In this document: in pieces, positions 12,201-24,200 of the stretch
How positions within the stretch are numbered: the stretch's first letter is position 1
Layout: the number at the start of each line of letters is the position of its first letter
DNA from: Branchiostoma belcheri
Taxonomy: Eukaryota; Chordata; Leptocardii; Amphioxiformes; Branchiostomatidae
NCBI RefSeq assembly: GCF_001625305.1
Contig: NW_017804487.1
Coordinates: forward strand, 1,331,023-1,395,022
DNA length: 64,000 nucleotides
Reading direction: 5' to 3'
Translations under genes and position numbers: made by a program
The notes under the pieces: model-generated
The model's database searches: none
The model's input: the letters and a program-made list of their open reading frames with translations, nothing else
Told to the model about the DNA's origin: nothing

Positions 12201-15200
12201 AAACAGATTGTCCAGGAGATCTCTGATAGCGTTTTGGGACAAGTCCAGGAAAATAAGATTTGTAAGGTTCCTGAAAACTTCGACTGTGATGGTTTTTATA
12301 GCATTGTTACTGAGAATGAGTTTCTCCAGATTGACTAAGGCTGCAAAAATGCTCCCAGTTAGGTAAGAAATCTGGTTGTTGCTCAAGTCAACTTGCTGAA
12401 GATGGCTTTGGTTCTTGAAAAGGTCTGGAGGAATGGACGTTAGGCTGCCGTTGGACAGGTCTAGATCTATTATTGCCACAGTTGTGCTTGGTGTCGTAGA
12501 TGTTACATTCACTGTGGTGTTGAGTGTTTGAGATGTGGCAGTGGTTCCGGTTGGTGTTGGAGTTGTTTCTACTGTTACTGAAGTGTTTGGTGTTGCAGAT
12601 GTTACAGTGGAGTTAAGTGTTTGAGATGTCACATTGATTATTGGTGTTGGAGTTGTTACTACTGTAGTGTTTGGTGTTGCAGATGTTACAGTGGAGTTAA
12701 GTGTTTGAGATGTCACATTGATTATTGCTGTTGCAGATGTCACATTGATTATTGGTGTTGCAGATGTTACAGTGGAGTTAAGTGTTTGAGATGTCACATT
12801 GATTATTGGTGTTGCAGATGTTACAGTGGAGTTAAGTGTTTGAGATGTCACATTGATTATTGGTGTTGGAGTTGTTACTGTAGTGTTTGGTGTTGCAGAT
12901 GTTACAGTGGAGTTAAGTGTTTGAGATGTCACATTGATTATTGGTGTTGGAGTTGTTACTGTAGTGTTTGGTGTTGCAGATGTTGCAGTGTTTGTCACAT
13001 TGATTATTGGTGTTGGAGTTGTTACTACTGAAGTGTTTGGTGTTGCAGATGTTACAGTGGAGTTAAGTGTTTGAGATGTCACATTGATTATTGGTGTTGC
13101 AGATGTTACAGTGGAGTTAAGTGTTTGAGATGTCACATTGATTATTGGTGTTGCAGATGTTACAGTGGAGTTAAGTGTTTGAGATGTCACATTGATTATT
13201 GGTGTTGCAGATGTTACAGTGGAGTTAAGTGTTTGAGATGTCACATTGATTATTGGTGTTGCAGATGTTACAGTGGAGTTAAGTGTTTGAGATGTCACAT
13301 TGATTATTGGTGTTGCAGATGTTACAGTGGAGTTAAGTGTTTGAGATGTCACAGTACTGTTTGGTGCTAAAGATGCCAGAGTGATATTATTAATGTCAGT
13401 TGTTTGAGACGTTGCAGTGTTTGATAGTAACATCAGGAACCAGGCACACAACACTGGGCTGAAGTTTGCAGAATACATAATACAGATACGCTTTGCCCGC
13501 CGTTGGTTAATTGCATCCATCTTTTGCTTGGAAAACTCGTGCCTTGAAGTTGTCGGTCCTTTTGCAGTGACAATGTTAATGTGAGACTCTGTCCTCTACA
13601 ACTCACTCACACTCACTGTCTGGTTTATCGTCTGTTGTTCCCCGTCTTCCGAGGGTTAGACGTGCCTGCACAATACAACTGGGGCTTGATGGCAGCTTGC
13701 CACTTGCCACGCGTCACAACTGAAATGGAAACTACTTGACTTTGTTGAGGTGACAGTTGGGCCTGTTTCTGAGTGATGTGAAGTTCACCAGGATTGGGTA
13801 ATACCTGAAGAGAAACCAAATATCACATGTAGAACATACATGTAACTCTCTCATTAGGCCACACCAATTTAATTTCTTGGTTAACAGATTCGCCCTCTTC
13901 ATTTTTTTTCTGATTTGCAAAAAAAAAAAAGAAAGAAAATCAGAATCAACTGCAAAATGCTCATATTTTGCCCTGAACAGTTGAAAACAGTCCTTTTCTT
14001 CCTAGTTGTTACAGTTATATTACAGTTACATCTTTCAATGCAATGGTATCATTAGAAGTTCAAAATTCATTGAGTGTTTAAATTTTGAACCAGCCTGGTG
14101 TGTTGACTTCATGGCTCCTATCGTACCATTTTGGGCCATAGTAGGATGCCTAGGCCTGTTTTTATTTTTATTTTTTTTTTGCCTGCCCGCTCCATTATTT
14201 TTCTAGAAAAATCCGTTAACCAGGAAATTAGATTGGTGTGGACGTAGTGCATACGTGTACATACATTGTATTTCTACCATTGATATTTTTCAGTGCATTT
14301 AACATTGCATTGCTCTAAAGATGTGCTAAAGGTGTAAAAAATACTATACTTACACGTACAATTATATCACAGACTTGATAGAATATGTAGGTCTAGTAAC
14401 TAATAGTAGGGCTGTAATTGAATTGAATTGAATATGTCTCAGCCTTGCAGAACACTGGCCGCAATCCTTCCAACCAGACATTGGACATGTACTGGACAAG
14501 AAACACAATTGAAAAAAAAAATGTATACTCACCGAATATACATGTACGGTATGTGACGATCGTTGTGAGGTTATTTGCTGATGACTGTCTGTTGTATGTA
14601 GAGCTGTCTACACAGACCGACTCGCAACTTCTCCAAAAAGACCTGAACACCCTGGAAGAATGGCAAAGCAAATGGCTCATGCAGTTTAATCCCAAAAAAT
14701 GCTACATTATGCATATAACAAACAAACAAACAAACGAACACCACATGCAACTAGCTGGTGGCGTCGGGTGGTGTAGTGGTTAGAGCAATCGACTGTGAAC
14801 CGGGGAGACCCGGGTTCGATTCCGAGTCGTACCCAGTACATGTCTGAACATGCGGCCCAACGTTGTGCCCTTGGGAAAGGCACTTTACACGACTTTCCTC
14901 ACTCCACCCAGGTGTGAATGAATACCTAACTTCGGTTTGGGAAAGCCGTATTGAGGTCACTTTGTGGCGCCGAATGGCAGCCGCACAGACCCTTGCGACA
15001 GTTCCACAAAAAATATGTGTATCATGTGTATTATTTGATTGTTGTAATTGTTGTGATTTGTATTGATTATTATGTGATACCCTGCATCAATTCAGCCGTA
15101 TAAAGGCTGCGACTGCACGGGTACTGTTTGGACAATAAAAACCATTTATTATAGCTACCAGTTTTGTGGTCAGGCTTTAGCAACCACAAAAACCCATCCG

Positions 15201-18200
15201 GGTTTTTGTGGTTTGTGTATTTGGGCGTCACGCTGACAAGCGGTCTGAAGTGGGGTGCACATGTTAATAATATCACAACTAAGGCGAAACAGACATTGGG
15301 AGTGATTATTAATAAACGTAATCTGTGGGCATGTCCAACTAGAGTAAAATCACTCTTGCATACACGTCACTTGTAAGACCGAACCTAGAATATGCCGTGA
15401 TAGTATGGGATCCATATACAAAGAAAGACAAAGACATCCATTGTTGATTTTAAATTGGTGTGGTTGGCACAGCTGCACAGCTGTCTATACAGGCTACAGA
15501 TTGGATCGGTAGCAGTGGAATGCATACCTGCAAGTACTAGCAATTTGATCCACTATTACACTATCAACAGTAGTTTGAGGAAATGAATTTTAAAAACTAG
15601 AGAGGCCGACATTTGCTTGCGAGCAAATACAGCATATTTCAGTCCATCTCCCTCCCACGCAAAAGTGGACTATTCCAAACTCACCCCAGTGTAAAACTGG
15701 CAAAGATTCTCAAATAAATGAATTATATAGTCAGGGCTATGTAATTGAGAACAAAGATGCAAGAACAAGCACATTGAATCTCGAAAGCTTTACTAATCTT
15801 ATTACAGGTATGCAAATACTAACAATGATAAGATTTGATACATTTTGAAGGTCTTAGGCACATAAAATTGAATATGTGGGTCATTACGCACGACTTACGT
15901 GCAATGTGACCTCAGGTAACCCGCAATGGAACACGTGTTCCATGGCCAAGGGCAAATGGAACAGGTCATTCTTTAGATAGAACATGGAACGGGTATAGCA
16001 CTTTTGGCCCTTTTCTTGCTGAAAATAGCCATTAAAGTCCCCCAAATGAGTCATTTGGAAGTGGCGTATGCCAAATATGTGACTGCTATTCTGTAGACAC
16101 ATGTTCAAGGTACCCTTATACCGAATGTCAGATCATTTGGTTGTAAAACCAGGGCTCAGGATCCAAAAATCCATTTTTTGGCGAAAAATGCCCCAAAAAA
16201 CCTTCATAAAAATTTTTCAAAGGCATTTATCAAAAAAATGAAAAAAATGCCTGGGGGTATTGGCCCACTCTCCCTCCATGCCAAATTTCAAGTCATTTGG
16301 TTGAATGATGGCGGAGTTGAATCCCTTTGACTGTTTGGCAGGAGAAGGAGAAGAAACATCAGAGAACACAATATATTTCATCCATACCATGGTATGGACT
16401 GAAATATAATTAAAGTACAATTGCAAGTAGAAATGCTGTTTTATTTCCATTATATACATTGTATATAATTTATTATTATAACTTTTCCACGACTTGCCTT
16501 TATGTAGCCTTACTGATCCAAAGTACATGACTGTTAAACTTAGAAAACAAAGTCAGTACAAGCCAGAGGAAAAATGTAAGATAGAACATGCAATCTTTAT
16601 CTGGCAGTGCATAAAAATTATATATTTTGTAAGATTAAAGTTTTACTTTTGGAGTCTTTCTAGTACATGTATTGATCTATCCATCTCCTAATGGACCATT
16701 CCAGATCGAACACATTGAATCCCCGACATGTTCTATTTCGAACACCTCCGTCCAAATCAGCGCGGGAAGGGCTGTACCGACTGCCACCGCCAGAATGTCG
16801 GATTTGTAGCCCAAATTTAGGGTGGATTTTTCGGTAGCGAAAAACTCTCCCAGGAGACAATGAAATTGGTAATAAGCTATATTTGTTGAACAGTACATCC
16901 ACAGAGTGGAATTATTATAGAAGGGGACAGCTAGTTTCAGTGAGAGCAAAATGTTTTTGCTCAATACAGACGCATAACATCACACAGTAGGTGGACAAGA
17001 GTGCCCGGTTGCTGTGACTAACAGCCGATATTTATGTGAAACAGAGTACGTTAATCTGTAACAGGTTTTCCACGACATTTGCTGCATGCATCACAGCTGC
17101 ATACATGCTCGGGAAAAAAACAAAATGGGAAACAAAAACTCACGGGGACTCACGAGGGAGGGCGCAACGTATAAAGAGATTTGTGGTGCAAGTAGAAAAA
17201 TAAACATGCAAACACGGACATAAACAATAATGATAGCTTATGAACAACTGGAAGAATAACAGAACGTCCTTGATCAACTTGAAAGTGCATGCAATGTCAC
17301 AAATTCAGTTTCACGTGTAAAACAAGGAGTCTTTATCAAGCAGACATCAACTCAGTTTGCTGCTTTTAGATTTCCCGCGCTGAGTTTGACAGACCCCGAG
17401 GTGTTCAACATAGAACAGGGGATTCGATGCGTTTGATCTGGAACGGTCTATTCTGTGGGAACCAATAAGGAATGAAACTACAGTAACTGATAATTTATAC
17501 AGTCATGTTACCAACCTTCTTTTTTGTGTTGGTTGCCCGTCTTGAAGGAAGTGTAAGTGCTCTGTCCAGGTGCACTGTCAAGAAGGGCGTCTACCAAAAA
17601 CCTGCGTGACTCAGTAAATAACTCAGAGTCTGTTTAACTGAAGTTTCCGCTTACTTTATGAAGTGGAATTCGAAGGTGTTTTTGTTTCATGGCACGACAT
17701 GTACACAGGCGTCCGGTCTTGTCTCATCTGTTGGTAAACTTGTGGTAATGGTGGCATTTCTTCCACTGAGAAGGACGTCTACATTCGCATAGCAAAAGCA
17801 TGGGGGGCACTTAACGATCTAAGGCCAATATGGAAATCCACATTGTCAGACAACATCAAAAGGAATTTCTTCAGGGCGGTGGTGGAATCTGTGCTCCTGT
17901 ACGGCTCTTCAACTTGGACCCTGACAAGGAAACTAGAGAGCAAACTGGATGGAACATACACACGTATGTTACGGGCAGTGCTCAACAAGTCCTGGACACA
18001 TCATCCGTCTAAAGCAGAACTGTATGGGACTTTACCACCTGTGTCAGCTACCATACGGGAGAGGAGGGCCAGGTTTGCTGGACATTGCTACAGGAACAAA
18101 AGGGAGCTTGTCAGTAACCTGTTGCTCTGGGCACCAACCCATGGACACTCCAGCGTAGGGAGACCCCATCGAACCTACATTGACCAACTCGCTGAAGACG

Positions 18201-21200
18201 CTGGGGTGAGGGCCGAACATCTGGGGCAGCTGATGGCGGACAGGGCAGCATGGAGAGAGAGAGTGGACTCGGTCCGGGCAACACGCCCGACCTGATGATG
18301 ATGATGATGATGATGGTGGCAAAATATTAAAGTCTTAGAAAAATGTACGTGTTCACGGAACTTAATGAATATGGTGGCAACAAGTACACTGGGAAGAAGA
18401 CAAAAGTTTGATTTAATAAACGGCAATGATAGGTTCACAGTTCATGAAAATAGTCAACATAAAGCACCATGAAAAAAACAGGAATATCACTATATTGCGC
18501 CTGACTTACAGTTTTATTATAATTATAATATATCTCTCAGCTACATGTATTAAGTTCAGGAGCATGGATACGTTACATCAACTACTTGGTATGAAATGTC
18601 ACACCTGTAAGATTTGATTTTATTGAAATTGCAACAATGCAATACACGCGGAACAGAGGCAGCTGTTGCTGGTGTTGTATCCCGTACATAGAAACGAATA
18701 CTGGACAGACAATACTCATTTTCACTTGAGTCTAGTGGGGAAAGTCGTGTAAAGTGCCTTTCCCAAGGGCACATGGTCGGTGGAATGTCAGGACTCGAAC
18801 CCGGGACCCACCTGTAAGATGTCAAGGGTTTAAGTCATAACATGATTTGTCTTGAAAAATGGAGTCTCATTGACAGTTTCTAGTCGTGACACATGTGCCT
18901 TGTACTGTAACGGTTGTAGCCCAGGGCTAAACCACTGAGCCATAACTTGTGGACAGGCTGACAGTTACCTTGAAGTTCATGCTCTATGATTAGTAAGGAA
19001 ACTAATTTTTTCAAGATGACATTAGTGATTTCTAGCTCCCATGGGGCTAGAGATATTTCCTTACATCCTTGGTGGTTGATTACCTGTAAATTTAGGTTGG
19101 AAATTGGGGGGAATTCAACTACATACAATGCAGTATCATATTACCACTGTGTGACAGTGACGGTCATCTGTTGAAGCAAACATTGCCACTAACACCCGGT
19201 TTACACGGCGACAAAATCCTTGCGTACGAAAATTGCGTACGCAAAGGTTTTCCCCCCGTGTAAACCGGCCCCAATTTGCGTACGCAACTTTCGTACGCAA
19301 TTTTCGTACGCCACCTCTAACGCCACCTCTAGAGGTGGCGTACGATCAGCGGCGCGCCCAGCGGGGAGTCTCCATGCCTCCCAGCCTCATGTAAAACAGG
19401 AAAGAACCCCTTTCTTGTTGCATTCTTTTCCCACGTTTGTACCAGCCACGCCGTGTTTACTTGTTCAATGGACCTATACCATTATTACGTCACAGTTTGT
19501 TTACCGCAATGAATGCCGGTCAATCGACGTTTATATTGTACAGGGGTGCGTAGCGCGGTGTGTGTTTGTGTAGCGTTAGCCTAATATAAGGCTTTTAATA
19601 CTACTTTCGTCTAATGTCACAACTAAGTCACCCATGCGGCATGTAATGCTGTGTCAACACAACTAAACGCAGCAAAAAGCAGACATACCTTACTTTGAAA
19701 ACTTCGAAATGATCTTTATTCTTTAACTGACCGTTCTAGAATGTTCTTTAGAACAGGTAAACAAACTGTGACGTAATAATGGTATAGGTCCATTCTCCGC
19801 GTTTCATTTCGTTTCATTTCCCTTTAATTCTCTGTTTCAATTGTTTTGATTTAGTAAGCTTTTTGCTGACTGTTCGCTGGGCATGTCGGAAGGGCGTAAC
19901 AGCGCAAATTGGAGTATGAATTAACGACAGGATGAAAAGCAAAATAAAGACTGTTAGGAAGAAGGAAGTATATGAGGACATTGCATGAGACATGGAGACT
20001 ACAACCAAACTACAAAACTGCTGTCAAGTACGTCCATGGCGGCAGGTCAAAATGGGGTCACGATAGTGTGGGACGGGGCGCAGCGGGAGTCCTCTTGCTC
20101 TCCCTGTCATTGTATAAACAGAAATGAACGTGCGCTCGCGTGCGTACGCAATTTTCGTACGCAAGGATTTTGTCGCCGTGTAAACCGGGTGTAATCTTCT
20201 TGACTTGGGGACCTAAACTGCCGGGCTACAAAATAATTTGTACTCAACTAGCAAGTATCTCAACAACTTTGAACCAACAGTTCAGGTTACAGTCAGTTCT
20301 TCAGACTTACACAAATGTATAATACTGCAGAGAAATCCGATTTGGAGTTGTTGGTGACAGAATAACAGTTACTGTAAACAGACTAACACTCTACAGTTTT
20401 TTCTTGAACAAAAGATTACAACAGAGATGCAGGAACTACAAAGTTGCCTTACTATGCCTTACTTACTTGGTTACACAGTGCTACTATCCAGGCTGGTGCT
20501 CTGAAGTATATTACTATGTACACATGGTAATATGTCTCACCTTGTTTAAAGTTAAAACTTTTGGTCCAACACAAAAAATTCTCTCACCTAGAACTTTCGA
20601 CCAGTCACTCTGGTCTTCCTCTGAGTCAGTAGACTGACCCAGTGAAGCTTGTCACGTGGCTTCTTTGAAGTGTGACATCAACACTGGGTCAAAGGTATCT
20701 GGTAGACGATGTTGGCCCCCGTCGCGGTTCAATGTAGGGTGATGGGCCCTGATGTACATGTATGGCTTCCTTCACCCCTCTCAAGAAATAGTCTTCTTCA
20801 GTGTCTAAAATCCTTACAGTGTCAAGTGATGACCTGAACTGAACTGTCAAGTGAAACAAAATGTCCGGGTGACTCTATGTGAATGTGTTGAGACACCTCT
20901 GAACTGGCAGAGCTAGGTCGAAAGCTCTAGGTGAGAGAATTTTTTGTGTTGGACCAAAAGTTTTAACTTTAAACATGTAACTACCAACACAGATGAACTT
21001 TCATGACAGTATGTCTCACCTTGTTCAACCCAGATTGCAAGTGTACAGGAAATTCCTAAGGTCAAAAAAGAGGTTACCAAGTTGTCTCATGTAATGTTGT
21101 AAGGTTGCTTGCTTGTGATGTTGAATGGAAATTAAACTGCTGATATATGTCATGAAATGATCAACATAAAGATAATATGATTGAGACAAGTGTTGTTCAT

Positions 21201-24200
21201 TGCAGCATGTAATAATTAAGTACTTTGTAAACCCCCTCGTTAGCCTCAGATGATGAGGTCCTTGGCTGATCTGTTTCCAGGTGCAGATGTCACTCAGGCT
21301 GATGCCTGGACAAATGTCAACTTTTTGAGTCACAGTATTGAAGTTTCTCTGCTAACTATTTGTGCTTGTCAGAAAGAATTACTAGTATTTTGGTTGGAAA
21401 CTTATGCCTAGGGAAATTAATGTGCAAGAGTTTGTCATATTAAACATTTGTGAATTTTTTCAGGACATAGGTCTGGGCCAGGCGTCCCTGTCCATGTTTG
21501 GAGTTCTGGGAGCGTCGGTGGAGATTGTCCTGATCCTGTACTTAATGGTGGCGTCTGTGGTGGGGTTCTACAGTGTACCACTCTTCAGCAGAATAAGACC
21601 TACCAAAGCTAACACACCAATGACTATGGTAAGGACTAGGTTATCCCTACAACACTAGCAAAAACCTGCCAACCATAGCTTTCTCCCTCTCTCCTTCTCT
21701 CCCTCTCTCTCNNNNNNNNNNNNNNNNNNNNNNNNNNNNNNNNNNNNNNNNNNNNNNNNNNNNNNNNNNNNNNNNNNNNNNNNNNNNNNNNNNNNNNNNN
21801 NNNNNNNNNNNNNNNNNNNNNNNNNNNNNNNNNNNNNNNNNNNNNNNNNNNNNNNNNNNNNNNNNNNNNNNNNNNNNNNNNNNNNNNNNNNNNNNNNNNN
21901 NNNNNNNNNNNNNNNNNNNNNNNNNNNNNNNNNNNNNNNNNNNNNNNNNNNNNNNNNNNNNNNNNNNNNNNNNNNNNNNNNNNNNNNNNNNNNNNNNNNN
22001 NNNNNNNNNNNNNNNNNNNNNNNNNNNNNNNNNNNNNNNNNNNNNNNNNNNNNNNNNNNNNNNNNNNNNNNNNNNNNNNNNNNNNNNNNNNNNNNNNNNN
22101 NNNNNNNNNNNNNNNNNNNNNNNNNNNNNNNNNNNNNNNNNNNNNNNNNNNNNNNNNNNNNNNNNNNNNNNNNNNNNNNNNNNNNNNNNNNNNNNNNNNN
22201 NNNNNNNNNNNNNNNNNNNNNNNNNNNNNNNNNNNNNNNNNNNNNNNNNNNNNNNNNNNNNNNNNNNNNNNNNNNNNNNNNNNNNNNNNNNNNNNNNNNN
22301 NNNNNNNNNNNNNNNNNNNTCTTCCTTCCTCCTCCTCTCTCTCCTCCCTCCTCTCTCTCCTCCTCTCTCTCTCTCTCTCTCTGGTTTACCATCTGTTGTT
22401 CCCCGTAACTGAGGGTTAGACGTGCTTGCACTCTACCATCAAGCCCCAGCATCAGGGTGCAAGCACGTACATGTATAACCTCACATCAGTGATGAAAATG
22501 TTTTCCAACATTATCCTCATTTCTGTTATAATTGAAAAGAATACTACTGTAATTCACGGTTCAGGGTAGCAAAATTTCCCGGTCTGAGAAAAATGGACAT
22601 GATCACGGAACTATATGTTCACGGTGGTGACAGGTGCAGGAAAAAGAAGTCCATGAATTATTTGATAACTGTATTAAATGATGAGTTCACTGTACAGAGG
22701 TGACAGTGAAAACAGTGAACATAAAAGTACCTTGAAAAAAATCAGGAATAATTATTATTTATTACAGTATTAACTCAGTCTACAGTAAACATTGTACTTT
22801 GTTTGGTTTATTGGTATCCATGTAGTATGATGTATATCTGTATGTATTGATTGAAATATGATGTTGAAAACACCAGTTGCCTAATGCATTTTCAATTGTA
22901 TTTATTGGATCCCATATATAGACCAAAAAAAGAGAATCCCTACCTATACTATAGTGACTTAATTTTATAGAACCATAATTGGAAACACCACATTAATTTT
23001 CCTGCTGTCTGACCTTGTATGATTCATTGGCCACCATGAATGGTGTTAAACATTAGTTCCAACAGAACAATTATAGAACACCGTGAAGAAACATGTCTTT
23101 GCTTTCGCAGGTGATAGCAAACTGCCTTGTGCTGTTGACAATGAGTTCTGCCTTACCAGTACTGTCAAGAACCATTGGTGAGTGCTGGTGTCATTAGTAG
23201 GGCCACACCAATTTTATTTTATGGATGACATCCGCGCGCGCATTGATTTTCCCCCGATCTGAAAAAAAAAAAAAGATCACGTATTCCGAGGTTCTGGCCT
23301 GGCTTTAGGCCTGGGTAGTGCATGGTGGTGATAACTCTGGTCGACGGCAGGCTACCGAAGCTCCAAGACTCAAGAACTCAGTACATACGTACAGCAGTGT
23401 CGATTCATATATTCCGCAAAAATCCAGCATGTGTCGGCCTGTCGTATACGTCGCTATGTAATGCGCCAAATTCACAGTACCAGGTTTGTATTCCTGTGGT
23501 TTTGTAGCATTTTTATTTTTGGCCGGATTTTTATTTTTTTCGCCCGCGCGCACTAGTTTGGGGGTCTTCAGAGGATGTCATCCATAAAATTAAATCGGTG
23601 TGGCCTAGTGTGAAATAAATAAGCTGCTATCTGGACATGGTAATAATGTATGCTCTTGTAACAGTTGTTATTACATTGTATGCTTTAACGGAAATACTTT
23701 GTCAACAAAAGGGATCACAAAGGTGTGAAAACAGTGCCAAAGTTTCAGACAGCTAGAAACAGCTGATGGATTGCATCAAGGGTATTTGTTGAATGATCTC
23801 TTAAGAAAACAACCACATGCAGGGCTCGAAATACTGGGTGCATACTTAGTGCACCCAAAATTGGAGCTGTGCACCCAATTTTTTTCTGGAGGTATTTTTT
23901 TTACATATTGTTTAATAGATGTATGTCAGAAAAATTATATAATGTTGCAGTACTTGTTCAAGCTTTTAAAGTTAGCTCCCATTTCAGATTCAAGCTCAGA
24001 AGAGGAGCAGTAAGAAATAGGTTTCATTTTATATGGTTCACCTATTCCCAAAAATCAATTTCGAGCCCTGACATGCTTTTATATGAAATCCCATTCATTC
24101 CTCTACTTCATGTGTTTCAGGGATCACCCACTTTGACCTGTTGGGGTACTTTGGTCGCTTCAACTGGCTGGGTAATTTCTACATCGTGCTGTTGTACAAT

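Larger units (their letters stand above)
14555..15450 (+). pseudogene. Broken LINE reverse-transcriptase fragment, split by a SINE
   Basis: The left part reads VRLFADDCLLYVEL, with the FADD catalytic signature, then LEEWQSKWLMQFNPKKC. The right part, after the SINE, reads VYLGVTLTSGLKWGAHVN and, in a shifted frame, LVRPNLEYAVIVWDPYTK. This order is that of the thumb and post-palm of CR1/L2/Jockey-type non-LTR retrotransposons. It lacks an endonuclease and is a dead fragment. Confidence 0.75.

Noticed and set aside
11070-12366. Plus-strand frames opposite the TLR LRR/TIR region
   Set aside because: Shadow frames of the well-supported minus-strand TLR.
12600-13365. CRISPR-like direct repeats
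   Set aside because: Repeats are contiguous coding units without unique spacers, in an animal gene.
12621-13370. Plus-strand frames rich in Cys, Tyr and Trp (CHIDYWCCRCYSGVKCLR repeats)
   Set aside because: They are the antisense reading of the TLR minisatellite; the repeat lacks stops on both strands because unit lengths are multiples of three. No signal or domain.
14766-14836. tRNA gene with good A and B boxes
   Set aside because: Acceptor ends do not pair and the sequence continues into a SINE body; a second copy with the same body lies at 18650-18815.
21655-22452. 265-codon minus-strand frame with Glu/Arg repeats
   Set aside because: Created by a CT microsatellite and 608 N bases.
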